Shown here: piece after piece, positions 17,072-24,274 of the stretch
Layout: every line of letters starts with the position of its first letter
Numbering within the stretch: position 1 is the stretch's first letter
Virus record (IMG/VR): IMGVR_UViG_3300038369_000238
Coordinates: 1 to 39,791 of that record
Source of the DNA: a virus
Length of the DNA stretch: 39,791 nt
Direction: 5' to 3' (one strand)
Program-made: the position numbers and the translations under genes
The notes under the pieces: generated by a model
What the model was told of the DNA's origin: nothing
Databases searched by the model: none
Seen by the model: the letters and a program-made list of their open reading frames with translations, nothing else

Positions 17072-18514
17072 CTATTCTGGTTTGACCTCATTTGCTGTTG
17101 GTAAAACTTCACCTTGAACAAGAATATCTCTAAATTCTTCTCTATCAATTACCTGTTGATCAAATAAAGAAGTCAAAGCTGTAATATCTTGTCCTATCAA
17201 TCTTTCTATATCAAAATCTCTACTAATTTTTACTTCTGGAGCGTCAATTCCTACATATTCAGCAGATAAATTAAATGCTTTTTGTAATTTTTGCTCTAAT
17301 TCCATAGAAACCATCGCAAGCATAGAGTTTGTATCAACACGATCTAATCTTCTAGCATCAGCAGATTCAGCTACAAATTTTTGTTGACTCAAAGTGCTGA
17401 TACCAAGAGTAGCCATTTGCATTTGTAATTCTTTAATCTCAGCAGATTGAGCATCAAATGCACTAGAAGCTGGTTCTACATAATAAACTTTATTTCCAGG
17501 CTGAGTTGCCATCGCATAATTTACAGATATAGCAAGGTCTTTGGTCTGATCGTCATAACCTTCCATCACAAGCATTGGTTGAGATGCAACGTGCAAACTA
17601 TGAATCAAATCAGCTTGTCTTTGAAAATGTGCAAGATTTAAATATGCAATATCAAGTAAAGGTGGTTTACTTACTAAATTTTCTACTTTTCCTGAATAAA
17701 TTGAAACTAATGGTACTTCACCAAGAGAAAATTCACCTGATTCTGCTAATTCATAATCTTTTGCACCCTCTGGACTAGACATACTTCCTGCATATCCACC
17801 GCCATCATCTTCATAAAGATCCTCAACTGTTTCTCTTTTTCTGAAAACACGATAACGACCTGGTTCTATAACTCGAACTTGGTCATAAATCTTTTCACCA
17901 AAGTCTCCATCAGGTAAAACTGCCTTCTCAGCTATTCTCACCTGTATCAAGTTGCCATAATTTGATTCTCTATCTAATCTCCAGCCATAAATGTTTGTTG
18001 GATCAACTTCAATCCAATAAGGTCTACGATTTTGCTGACGTTCTTCAGCTAAACTTACTGCTCCTGATGGAGCAGGATAATCTACAAGAATATGACTTTG
18101 ACCATAAGTAAGAGAACACATTAATAATCTTCTTGCATATTCATCTAAATCCGATCCACAACCATCAACATCCATCTTAAACATCTCTGTCCAATAAGGA
18201 TCACCTATTAAAGATATTGGTTTTCTTAAAACAAGACCTGTCGCTGCTCTTATTAATCTTTGTGTAAAAGGACTAAATACTGCTCTATTTACTCTTGCTA
18301 AGTAAGCATCGTAATCTTCTCTTGGTTCTAAAGGTAAAAATGCTTCAGAGTTTTCCCTAAGATATTCTGTTCCTTCTGTTACTGCTCTCATTATTTCCCA
18401 ACCTTTCATCATATCCACTACTGCTCTGGTACGAGTAAACGGACTATCACTACCACCTAGATAAGAACTAGCTGTAATAGCGGTTTGAATTCTCCCTGGT
18501 ACTGCGTAAGTCAT
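17072..18514 (-). CDS. Portal protein (DUF4055 type)
   Basis: 480 residues, the usual length. 'LPLEPREDYDAYLARVNRAV' (about 60-79), 'FSPFTQRLIRAATGLVLRKP' (about 80-99) and 'RRPYWIEVDPTNIYGWRLD' (about 163-181) match the DUF4055 portal family of siphophages. The C-terminal part ('STLSQQKFVAESADARRLDR' onward) is the helical crown region. It lies just after the TerL/small-protein block and before the scaffold, in standard order. The identification is strong. Confidence 0.9.
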   Translation of the reverse strand: MTYAVPGRIQTAITASSYLGGSDSPFTRTRAVVDMMKGWEIMRAVTEGTEYLRENSEAFLPLEPREDYDAYLARVNRAVFSPFTQRLIRAATGLVLRKPISLIGDPYWTEMFKMDVDGCGSDLDEYARRLLMCSLTYGQSHILVDYPAPSGAVSLAEERQQNRRPYWIEVDPTNIYGWRLDRESNYGNLIQVRIAEKAVLPDGDFGEKIYDQVRVIEPGRYRVFRKRETVEDLYEDDGGGYAGSMSSPEGAKDYELAESGEFSLGEVPLVSIYSGKVENLVSKPPLLDIAYLNLAHFQRQADLIHSLHVASQPMLVMEGYDDQTKDLAISVNYAMATQPGNKVYYVEPASSAFDAQSAEIKELQMQMATLGISTLSQQKFVAESADARRLDRVDTNSMLAMVSMELEQKLQKAFNLSAEYVGIDAPEVKISRDFDIERLIGQDITALTSLFDQQVIDREEFRDILVQGEVLPTANEVKPE

Positions 18515-18515
18515 G

Positions 18516-18791
18516 TCAACACCTCCATCGTTTTAAGGCTAACGCTTTTCTTGTAGGTCTGCCTTTACTATCTTTAAGTGGCCCTTTGACTCCTGCCATA
18601 CGAGCACAAAAAGATTTTCTTCTGGCTTTTTCTTTTGGTGTAAGACCTGATTTTTTAGTAACAGGTGCTTTTAAATTAGATCCTGTCGCTCTGTTATATT
18701 TTGCTCTACCTTTTGCTGTCAGGCCACCTTTTTTGGATTTTTCACCTCTTCCAATAGATAAACTTACACCTTTACGTTTTTTTCTCATCAT
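18516..18791 (-). CDS. Small basic protein, DUF6321-like
   Basis: 91 residues, about one third K/R. 'GGLTAKGRAKYNRATGSNLK' (about 22-41) and 'RRKSFCARMAGVKGPLKDSK' (about 57-76), ending 'GRPTRKALALKRWRC', are highly characteristic of a small family that I recall as DUF6321, found in marine phages and some large eukaryotic viruses. Two Cys residues are present, with no other motif. Function unknown; strong basicity and position between TerL and portal suggest DNA condensation, packaging or a head-associated role. Confidence 0.78.
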   Translation of the reverse strand: MMRKKRKGVSLSIGRGEKSKKGGLTAKGRAKYNRATGSNLKAPVTKKSGLTPKEKARRKSFCARMAGVKGPLKDSKGRPTRKALALKRWRC

Positions 18792-18937
18792 TTTCCTACC
18801 TTTGCCTGTGCTTTTTTATGAGCAACAGTAAATGAATCTCCTGCTCGCATCCTTCTCTTCATAAACTCCATATGTTTATCACTATGATGTTCAGAATGTT
18901 TCATTAATAGGTTTTTTTGACGAGTAGTTAGCTTCAT
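18788..18937 (-). CDS. Tiny basic protein (MKLTTRQKNLLMKHSEHH family)
   Basis: 49 residues. 'LTTRQKNLLMKHSEHHSDKH' followed by 'MEFMKRRMRAGDSFTVAHKK' and ending KVGK. The ordered His/Met/Lys pattern is one I recall from small marine phage and giant virus proteins. Both ends overlap neighbours as ATGA, supporting translation. Probably helical; function unknown. Confidence 0.7.
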   Translation of the reverse strand: MKLTTRQKNLLMKHSEHHSDKHMEFMKRRMRAGDSFTVAHKKAQAKVGK

Positions 18938-19056
18938 TTTTTCTTTTTCTTCTTCTTTGAACGTAATTTTTTAAGATCAGCAGCAGTAATCTTATCTCTA
19001 GGAGGTGCAACAGCAGCCAGTTTTCTTTGTTTTGAAGAATAAGAACTTTTTGGCAT
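18934..19056 (-). CDS. Tiny basic protein (AAVAPPRDKIT family)
   Basis: 40 residues: MPKSSYSSKQRKLAAVAPP, then 'RDKITAADLKKLRS' and a run of Lys to the end. The 'LAAVAPPRDKITAADLK' core recurs in small marine-virus proteins that I recall beside DUF5872/DUF6321 genes. The ATGA overlap with the next gene supports it. Function unknown. Confidence 0.68.
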   Translation of the reverse strand: MPKSSYSSKQRKLAAVAPPRDKITAADLKKLRSKKKKKKK

Positions 19057-19105
19057 GATTTTTCCTAGATAACTCTATGTTACCGCTTTACACGAGATTT
19101 TACAC

Positions 19106-19204
19106 TCATTTTTTCTTCTTTTTTGCCTTAGTTTTCTTTTTCTTACCTTTCTTGACAGTTGCGATGTACCCTTGGCATCGACTCATGGCAGCAGATTTGC
19201 TCAT
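19106..19204 (-). CDS. Tiny Lys-rich peptide
   Basis: 32 residues, 'MSKSAAMSRCQGYIATVKKG' then mostly Lys. The ATG overlaps the stop of the DUF5872-like gene (ATGA). It resembles its neighbours in basicity. Function unknown; a real gene is likely but not proven. Confidence 0.5.
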   Translation of the reverse strand: MSKSAAMSRCQGYIATVKKGKKKKTKAKKKKK

Positions 19205-19464
19205 TTTTTCTTTTTTCTCGTAGTTTTACGTCTATGTTGGTATGTTATTTTCTTACTACTTGTTTTTTCACGCTTAAATCTTGCTTTTTCTGCTGCTGTC
19301 ATCTCTCCGACAGTCTTAGGTGTCTTACTTGATACACGTTTTTTGGGTCGACAAGCTGGATAACCTCGTTTTTCGCCTTTTTGACGGCCACAAGGTTTAC
19401 CAGTTTTGACATCAACCCAATTTTCTTTGAACCAACGGGTTAAACCGCCACTACTTCTTGCCAC
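19201..19464 (-). CDS. Small basic protein, DUF5872-like
   Basis: About 87 residues from a GTG start at 19464 (GTG GCA AGA AGT, giving MARSSGGLTRWFKENW), preceded by GGAG at good spacing; the longer in-frame ATG at 19536 runs through another gene and is disfavoured. 'GGLTRWFKENWVDVKTGKPC' then 'GRQKGEKRGYPACRPKKRV' is the signature of a family I recall as DUF5872, found in marine phages, bacteria and large DNA viruses. The two Cys could bind metal. Function unknown. Confidence 0.75.
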   Translation of the reverse strand: MARSSGGLTRWFKENWVDVKTGKPCGRQKGEKRGYPACRPKKRVSSKTPKTVGEMTAAEKARFKREKTSSKKITYQHRRKTTRKKKK

Positions 19465-19615
19465 GTTTTTTCTCCACTCGGTAAGTACCACCACGTTTTT
19501 TGTACTCTCGTACAAGCCACGCATTAGCATAAGCACTTGGGTAAACCTTAAATTTACGCTTTGCTTCTGCTTTTACCCTAGAGTATAACGCTTTATTTAC
19601 AGGAACATTCGCCAC
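19451..19615 (-). CDS. Small basic protein (VYPSAYANAWLVREYKKRGG family)
   Basis: 54 residues from GTG at 19615, with GGGAGG about 8 bases upstream. 'KVYPSAYANAWLVREYKKRG' (about 23-42) is a widespread motif in small proteins of marine phages and giant viruses. It overlaps the DUF5872-like gene by 14 bp. Probably a compact helical DNA-binding fold; function unknown. Confidence 0.72.
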   Translation of the reverse strand: MANVPVNKALYSRVKAEAKRKFKVYPSAYANAWLVREYKKRGGTYRVEKKRGKK

Positions 19616-19670
19616 GTTTCTTACCTCCCTTCTTTTTTTTCTTCTTTTTCTTAGTTGTAGAATGATACAT
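19593..19670 (-). CDS. Possible tiny Lys-rich peptide after TerL
   Basis: 25 residues starting 'MYHSTTKKKKKK' and ending 'GECSCK'. It begins 20 bp after the TerL stop and contains the Shine-Dalgarno of the following gene. It fits the basic-peptide theme but is very short and low in complexity. Confidence 0.35.
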   Translation of the reverse strand: MYHSTTKKKKKKKKGGKKRGECSCK

Positions 19671-19689
19671 GATAAGAATTAGGTAGTTC

Positions 19690-20946
19690 TTAGTATATTC
19701 TAAACGCAGTTTGGCCTAATGTCTCTGGTTTTGCCAAATTAAATTGCTGCAAACAAAGATAACCAAAAGCATCAAACGCATGGTCAACCCCTAGATGTTT
19801 ATTAGGCATCCCTGTATTTGGAGCGTAAGTTAAAGTTCTAAGTGCTTTTATTAATTCTTTACATCGAGGATGGATAAATGTTCTTTGATTCCCTTCCGCA
19901 TCCAGCAATGCAGTATTAACAGCAGTTATCTTATCTCTAATTTTCCAGGGAGATTTAGGACTCATAACAGTAAAACCATTTCTTCTTAAAATCGTATGGT
20001 CTGTAACACCAACTCCACTTGTTTTTCTTGCACTACCAGTAGGGTCAGGACAAGCAATTACTCTTCGATCTACTCCATATCGTCTTACGACCTCTTCCGC
20101 AAAATCCCAGGTTGTTGCTCCACCCGTCAACATAATCTCATCAAACACATAAAGACAATCATTATGCTTTACTGCACAAATTCCTGCCATAGGGTCAACA
20201 TTAAAATCCAATCCAATTAACAAGGGCATCATATGTAAGTCTTCAACTTCCTTAGAAATGTTGTCATCACTAAAACTAACAGCGACTAAACCAGTTAAAT
20301 TTTCAAAACTAGCTTCAAATTCCTGCCTGAATGTCCTTGCATCCAACTGACCCCTAGCTGCTTCGACTTCTTCTTCTTTTACATTTCCCCCTTCAATCGT
20401 AGTAAAACTCCACCTTTGCCAATCGTCTCGCTCGGTTTCTCCGCAATAACACCACATATCGTAAAACCAACTTGCAGTTCCATCGGGTGTACTGATAAAC
20501 AATGCCCAGCCCTGCTTATCTGCTAAAGCTGGTCTGATAACTTCTGACCACACCCCCTGATCCATAAATGCTGCTTCATCCAACACCACCCCCGAAAGAC
20601 TTCTTCCCCTTAATGCCATCGCATTTTCTGTTCCTTTCAACTCGATTGTTGACCCATTAATCAATTCAATCCGCAAATCTGTCTCGTTTTTGTTTTTTAT
20701 CCATAATCGAGGCACTAATCTTTTTAATTCTTTCCATGCAATGTCTTTTGCCATCCGATATGTCGGTGCACAGTAAAAATATGTCTCCCCTGGTCGATCA
20801 ATCGCTCCACGAAGAAGTTCAATACACGATAAATAGGATTTTCCGAATCTTCTGCCAGCTACGAGGACACGAAATCGTTTATCACAGTTGAAAACCTGTC
20901 CCTGGGCATATCTTAAATTTATTTCTGGTGCGTTTTTTACGGCCAT
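19690..20946 (-). CDS. terL: Terminase large subunit
   Basis: 418 residues. ATPase: Walker A 'AGRRFGKS' (about 30-37) and Walker B 'SGVVLDEAAF' (about 118-127). C-terminal RNase H-like nuclease: 'IGLDFNVDPMAGICAV' (first Asp, about 245), 'IACPDPTGSARK' (about 294-305) and 'GVDHAFDAFGYLCLQ' (last Asp). All the metal-binding acidic positions appear present. It powers DNA packaging and cuts concatemers. It is transcribed opposite to the TerS-like gene, an unusual arrangement. Confidence 0.95.
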   Translation of the reverse strand: MAVKNAPEINLRYAQGQVFNCDKRFRVLVAGRRFGKSYLSCIELLRGAIDRPGETYFYCAPTYRMAKDIAWKELKRLVPRLWIKNKNETDLRIELINGSTIELKGTENAMALRGRSLSGVVLDEAAFMDQGVWSEVIRPALADKQGWALFISTPDGTASWFYDMWCYCGETERDDWQRWSFTTIEGGNVKEEEVEAARGQLDARTFRQEFEASFENLTGLVAVSFSDDNISKEVEDLHMMPLLIGLDFNVDPMAGICAVKHNDCLYVFDEIMLTGGATTWDFAEEVVRRYGVDRRVIACPDPTGSARKTSGVGVTDHTILRRNGFTVMSPKSPWKIRDKITAVNTALLDAEGNQRTFIHPRCKELIKALRTLTYAPNTGMPNKHLGVDHAFDAFGYLCLQQFNLAKPETLGQTAFRIY

Positions 20947-21047
20947 ACACTAAAAAATAACAAATTTTTCAATTATTACCCCCTTTTTATAGCCTAAATT
21001 GATATTTCTAGGTTATCATTCAATTAATACCTTATCTGATTGAGTCC
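20947..21047. promoter_or_regulatory. Divergent intergenic region between terL and terS-like gene
   Basis: This 101-bp AT-rich gap must hold promoters for both arms. On the minus strand GGCTATAAAAAGG lies about 50 bp before terL; on the plus strand TTGATA (near 21000) is a -35-like hexamer without a clear -10. No site reaches consensus, so the late structural arm may use a modified or phage-specific promoter. Confidence 0.4.
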
Positions 21048-21494
21048 GTGGCTGAATCTTTTATGTCTGGTTTTGTTCCAGAAGAACATAAACAACAACA
21101 AGAAAAAAGAAAAAGACGTTCTAAATTTGCTTGCAATACAAAAGAGCATATTCAAGCTAGAAGTCAAAGATTATATTCTCGTCAACTCGAGGGTAAAACT
21201 ACAAGACAGCTAGTTTTGGAACACGCAAAGATTGAAGGTATTGCAGAAACTTCAGCTTGGAGCGATTGGAGTAGAGTAAAACAATGGAATAATGAAGATT
21301 GGGAAAAAGATAGAGAAAATATGCTTCCAAGACTTCAAGCGATGAGAGTCAGATTATTTAATAAAGCAGTTTCAAAAGGTCAACTACAAACAGCAGCACA
21401 AATCCTGGATTCATTAGGCAAAGTTATTGGAGAGTCAGTAGAGACAGTCAATATTCAAGCACCTGAACTATCTATAAAAGTAGAAACAAAGTAG
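21048..21494 (+). CDS. terS: Probable terminase small subunit
   Basis: 148 residues from GTG; an ATG at 21063 is an alternative start. The basic N-terminus (about 14-45) leads into an HTH-like segment 'GKTTRQLVLEHAKIEGIAET' (about 49-68) and 'SAWSDWSRVKQW', then a helical oligomerisation region with 'RLFNKAVSKGQLQTAAQILD' (about 103-122) and a beta-like C-terminus. This order of DNA binding, oligomerisation and motor contact is that of small terminases. Its place beside terL supports it, although it is on the opposite strand. Confidence 0.68.
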   Translation: MAESFMSGFVPEEHKQQQEKRKRRSKFACNTKEHIQARSQRLYSRQLEGKTTRQLVLEHAKIEGIAETSAWSDWSRVKQWNNEDWEKDRENMLPRLQAMRVRLFNKAVSKGQLQTAAQILDSLGKVIGESVETVNIQAPELSIKVETK

Positions 21495-21624
21495 TACATA
21501 CTTATTAGTAACAAAGATTAGCAATATATGTTTAAGGTAGGCGGTAACTCGATATTGTATAAATATTTTTAATACTACACCCCCCATTGATAAGAAATAG
21601 TAATCATAATAACATCAGTTTTTG
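21495..21624. other. Noncoding interval upstream of the ncRNA promoter
   Basis: No open frame with a plausible start was found. The stretch is AT-rich with a CCCCCC run near 21583. A regulatory or packaging-site role is possible because it directly follows the terS-like gene, but no diagnostic repeat was seen. Confidence 0.3.
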
Positions 21625-21653
21625 TTGCAGTTCTGCTATCACTTTGCTATAAT
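21625..21653 (+). promoter_or_regulatory. Sigma-70-type promoter for the structured RNA and early genes
   Basis: TTGCAG, a 17-base spacer, then perfect TATAAT at 21648-21653. The predicted transcription start is near 21660, immediately before the GC-richer structured stretch. This is the best consensus vegetative promoter in the window, so it probably drives immediate-early transcription by host polymerase. Confidence 0.82.
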
Positions 21654-21659
21654 TAATAT

Positions 21660-21970
21660 GTAACCTACAGGAGGAACACACAGCCGTCCGCAAACACTAG
21701 GAAGTCACCGCTGAAGCCTTCAGCTACATACCGTGAGCCAGTTGCTAGCTCCGAAAGTAAGCAACTCCGCCAACCAGAGGGCGTGTGAAGAGGGTCTGGG
21801 TCTAGCAAGTGGGATGCACTTGCAACACTTTTTACCTTCTACTTCTAGGCTGTAGCACTCACGAAAATAACAGGAAGCAAAGGGGCTTAAGACTTCGGTC
21901 AGGTCTTCTTTCTCCCTCCACAGATTACTTCACGAACTAGCACAGCCTACAAGTAAAAGGTATTTACTTT
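21660..21970 (+). ncRNA. Putative structured noncoding RNA / long 5' leader
   Basis: About 300 nt without a convincing gene and clearly richer in G+C than its surroundings. Visible helices: CACAC-A-GCC near 21678 with GGCGTGTG near 21779; GCTGAA/TTCAGC (21710-21724); GTTGCT/AGCAAC (21741-21765); GCAAGTG/CACTTGC (21805-21823); AAGAC/GTCTT (21889-21907); and 20-nt arms at 21834-21853 and 21942-21961 that pair at 18 of 20 positions. A consensus promoter precedes it. An AGGAGG at 21669-21674 has no start codon behind it. I do not recognise the family. It could be a stand-alone RNA or the leader of the early operon. Confidence 0.6.
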
Positions 21971-21980
21971 TTACTTACTG

Positions 21981-21990
21981 TTCACTTATC
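21981..21990 (+). promoter_or_regulatory. Leader motif copy 1 (TTCACTTATCC, partial)
   Basis: First copy of a motif whose full form is TTCACTTATCCTAA. Here TTCACTTATCC is followed by AAAAG and the ATGACT start lies 20 bases on. No Shine-Dalgarno is present. Confidence 0.55.
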
Positions 21991-22010
21991 CAAAAGTTAA
22001 TTTTAAAATT

Positions 22011-22307
22011 ATGACTTTCGCTTACCAAGTTACTCAATTCAACGGAATTGATTATTCTACTAAATCTCCTAAATGGAATTTGGTTGCAGAGCGTAGAACA
22101 CAGCAGCAAGCGTTGGCAGTATGTCAGACACTCAATCAACGTCAGCCATATTTCCACCGTGTAGAAGTTGTAAAGGCTGTTGAGCTTCCAAAGTTCACAG
22201 TTCTAAAACCTGCAAAAAGAGAATCTGGAGCAATCACGATTCCTGCAAGTTTCAAAGTAATTAAAAAAAGAAATTGGTTTTTATCAATTCTTGGGAGGTT
22301 CTTCTAA
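22011..22307 (+). CDS. Hypothetical early protein
   Basis: 98 residues, the first gene after the structured RNA. The N-terminal half has 'RTQQQALAVCQTLNQRQPYF' (about 29-48), a helix after two short strands. The C-terminus is basic with a hydrophobic end ('RNWFLSILGRFF'). The start MTFAY follows a leader motif copy and lacks a Shine-Dalgarno. Position suggests an immediate-early host takeover protein; no family is recognised. Confidence 0.7.
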   Translation: MTFAYQVTQFNGIDYSTKSPKWNLVAERRTQQQALAVCQTLNQRQPYFHRVEVVKAVELPKFTVLKPAKRESGAITIPASFKVIKKRNWFLSILGRFF

Positions 22308-22432
22308 TGTCTGAAACAGAATTTGAAATTTACTTTGCTGGAATAGATTGGGGGGCTACCTTCGATCTATTCCCAAAAGTGGAGATCACTTATGACCCAG
22401 AATTTCAGGAGCTTTCAAAAAATGAAGATTAA
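22307..22432 (+). CDS. Small acidic early protein
   Basis: 41 residues (MSETEFEIYFAGIDWGATFD then an acidic tail). The ATG overlaps the previous stop (TAATG) and GGGAGG lies 8 bases upstream, an excellent ribosome binding site. Function unknown. Confidence 0.6.
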   Translation: MSETEFEIYFAGIDWGATFDLFPKVEITYDPEFQELSKNED

Positions 22433-22556
22433 ACTAATTTCTTATTTTATTCTTTTTAGCTGTGTGATTTATTCAGGCTTTGGTATTTACCAGAGCTTGA
22501 ATAATCTCACCTCTGATTATTACTCAACTTTACAACAACTAAACAATGAAAATTAA
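22422..22556 (+). CDS. Small single-pass membrane protein
   Basis: 44 residues with one hydrophobic segment (about 4-24, 'KLISYFILFSCVIYSGFGIY') and a polar C-terminus. It overlaps genes on both sides (11 bp each) in alternate frames, so it is translationally coupled. It could be a signal-anchored early membrane protein. Function unknown. Confidence 0.55.
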   Translation: MKIKLISYFILFSCVIYSGFGIYQSLNNLTSDYYSTLQQLNNEN

Positions 22557-22773
22557 AAAATTAGGAGCATCAAAAACGCTCCTTCAATTTCCAGATCATG
22601 AAATTTTTGTTTCTTATGAAACACCAGTTGCAGCCCGTTTAAAAAATGGAGATTGCATCAGGACTTCTAAAAATTGGTCAAGAACGACCCAAAAACACAT
22701 AACTCAATATCTTGAAGGCTTAACAGCTAAAAAGGTTGATCAAAGTGTTTTAGATAATTTATTAGGAGCTTAA
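22546..22773 (+). CDS. Small phage protein, DUF8033-like
   Basis: 75 residues: 'HEIFVSYETPVAARLKNGDC' (about 18-37) and 'SKNWSRTTQKHITQYLEG' (about 41-58). The pattern 'SYxTPVA...W..TT..HI...L' is one I recall from a widespread small phage family (DUF8033-like). No function is known. Confidence 0.65.
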   Translation: MKIKKLGASKTLLQFPDHEIFVSYETPVAARLKNGDCIRTSKNWSRTTQKHITQYLEGLTAKKVDQSVLDNLLGA

Positions 22774-22776
22774 AAA

Positions 22777-22992
22777 ATGTCAGACATTGTTGATGCTTAT
22801 TTCAAAAGCTACAGAGTCCCAAAATATAGGCAGCGTTTAGTCGCTGCCCTCTGTTCTTCGATTACCGCAGAAAGTGATGAAAAATCAGAATTTTTTGCAG
22901 AAATCGCGGACTTTGAAGCTCTGGAATTTTCAGAAAAACAAATTGAAGCGGCCAAAAGAGACGTTTCAAGAATTTTAAAATTAGGGAATTAA
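22777..22992 (+). CDS. Hypothetical small helical protein
   Basis: 71 residues, predicted mainly helical ('QRLVAALCSSITAESDEKSE', 'SEKQIEAAKRDVSRILKLGN'). AGGAG precedes it inside the end of the previous gene. Its 3' end forms the left arm of a terminator. Function unknown. Confidence 0.62.
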   Translation: MSDIVDAYFKSYRVPKYRQRLVAALCSSITAESDEKSEFFAEIADFEALEFSEKQIEAAKRDVSRILKLGN

Positions 22993-23005
22993 TTTTCCCT
23001 TTTTT
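22983..23005 (+). terminator. Rho-independent terminator, end of first early operon
   Basis: AGGGAA, loop TTAATT, TTCCCT, then five to six T. It includes the stop codon of the gene at 22777. It closes the first early transcript before the ArdC-like gene, which then follows a leader motif. Confidence 0.85.
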
Positions 23006-23017
23006 CCTGTAAAAATT

Positions 23018-23031
23018 TTCATTTATCCTAA
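23018..23031 (+). promoter_or_regulatory. Leader motif copy 2 (TTCATTTATCCTAA)
   Basis: One mismatch to TTCACTTATCCTAA; it ends 6 bases before the ATGACT start of the ArdC-like gene. It lies just after a terminator, so it could be a promoter element for a new transcript or an initiation signal replacing a Shine-Dalgarno. Confidence 0.6.
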
Positions 23032-23037
23032 AAAATT

Positions 23038-23949
23038 ATGACTGTTATGAATGGCCGTAAAAAAGCCGATTATGTAAAACCTGAAGAGCTAATAGTGAAT
23101 GAATTAATTCAGGCTCTTGAATCGGGAAAAACTAATTTATGGCGTAAAGAGTGGACAGTTAAAGGCGGTTTTAGAAATGTCTTATCAGGGCATGAGTATA
23201 AAGGCTCTAACCCTGCTCTACTCTGTTTACAGAGTTCTATTAGGGGTTGGCATTTACCACTCTTTATAGGAGCAGGTCAAGCCAAGTCTATTAACTGCCT
23301 ACCGAAAAAGGGTTCAAAATCTGCTCGGATTTTACAACCACTTTTAAGAGAATATGAAACGAAAGAACTTGACGTAAATGGGGAAGCAAAGAAAGCTCAA
23401 TATATGAGCTATAAATGCGTTCCAGTATTCAACGTTCAGGACATTCGTGGGTTAGATGATGAAGCATCAAAGAAATTAGAAAAGCTAATTGATGATGCTG
23501 TTCTAACTGCAAAGCCCAGAGAATTAGATGTCAGGGTTAAAGAAGCTCATGATCGTTTATTCCAATGGGAAAAACAGATCAACACTCTTGTAAAAGGTGG
23601 AGATCGGGCTTATTACAGAGAATCAAGTGATGAGATTGTTATCCCTAAAAGATACAACTTCAAAAATGATCAATCGTATTTAGCCACTTTCGCACATGAA
23701 GCAGTTCATTCAACAAAACATAAATCAAGACTTAATCGAAAAGATTTGACTTATGCGAATGAAGAATTAGTTGCTGAATTAGGAGCTTATCTAATTTGTA
23801 ATAGATTACAGATTTCTAATTTAGACACAATGAACCACGCCGCATATTTGGAAGCGTGGTGTCCAATGCTGAAAAGCGATCCAAAAATCCTTTTCAAATC
23901 ACTAGCTAATGCTAGTAAAGCTGCGGATATGGTAATAGGGGAGCAATAG
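23038..23949 (+). CDS. ardC: ArdC-like antirestriction protein (ssDNA-binding + zincin domain)
   Basis: 303 residues. The N-terminal DUF1738/ArdC part ('EELIVNELIQALESGKTNLW' at about 17-36; 'RNVLSGHEYKGSNPALLCLQ' at about 47-66; 'KGSKSARILQPLLREYE') is the ssDNA-binding domain. A C-terminal zincin-like metallopeptidase has HEAVH at about 220-224 and the distal 'NEELVAELGAYLICNRLQ' glutamate motif. ArdC proteins protect incoming DNA from type I restriction or act on host targets on entry, which suits its early position. The start follows a leader motif and its stop lies in a terminator loop. Confidence 0.85.
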   Translation: MTVMNGRKKADYVKPEELIVNELIQALESGKTNLWRKEWTVKGGFRNVLSGHEYKGSNPALLCLQSSIRGWHLPLFIGAGQAKSINCLPKKGSKSARILQPLLREYETKELDVNGEAKKAQYMSYKCVPVFNVQDIRGLDDEASKKLEKLIDDAVLTAKPRELDVRVKEAHDRLFQWEKQINTLVKGGDRAYYRESSDEIVIPKRYNFKNDQSYLATFAHEAVHSTKHKSRLNRKDLTYANEELVAELGAYLICNRLQISNLDTMNHAAYLEAWCPMLKSDPKILFKSLANASKAADMVIGEQ

Positions 23950-23966
23950 CTCCCTTTTATTTTTAT
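23938..23966 (+). terminator. Rho-independent terminator whose loop contains the ArdC stop codon
   Basis: GGGAGC, loop AATA, GCTCCC, then TTTTATTTTT. The TAG stop spans the loop and the first base of the right arm, so ribosomes finishing the ArdC gene would disrupt the hairpin. This suggests coupling of termination to translation. Confidence 0.82.
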
Positions 23967-23971
23967 TAATT

Positions 23972-24274
23972 ATGAAAAAGTACAAAGCAACCGATCCCGA
24001 AATGGTTCAGGCTCAAAAAGACTTAGCTAAAATGTCGAATTTATCTGATCGTGTAATTACTAACGATAAAGATTTATTTGAAGAATTGGCTACGATCCAA
24101 AGAAAATTATGTCAAATATCTGAGATGAAATCTTATTTTCTTCAGAGATATGAGGACATACTTGATGAACAGCATAACTTAGAAACTCAATTATGCGTCT
24201 TTCAAAATGAGATGCTTCACAGTTTTGAATTATGCTTCAGGTATTACAAGACTAAGAAAAAAGGATTTAAGTAA
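23972..24274 (+). CDS. Hypothetical coiled-coil protein
   Basis: 100 residues, almost entirely helical and charged ('EMVQAQKDLAKMSNLSDRVI', 'RYEDILDEQHNLETQLCVF'). Six bases separate it from the terminator of the previous gene, so it depends on read-through. Function unknown. Confidence 0.62.
   Translation: MKKYKATDPEMVQAQKDLAKMSNLSDRVITNDKDLFEELATIQRKLCQISEMKSYFLQRYEDILDEQHNLETQLCVFQNEMLHSFELCFRYYKTKKKGFK

Noticed and set aside
21729-21858. GTG-started 43-codon frame inside the structured RNA
   Set aside because: No Shine-Dalgarno at usable distance, and the sequence is dominated by hairpins. The other open frame there has no start codon.
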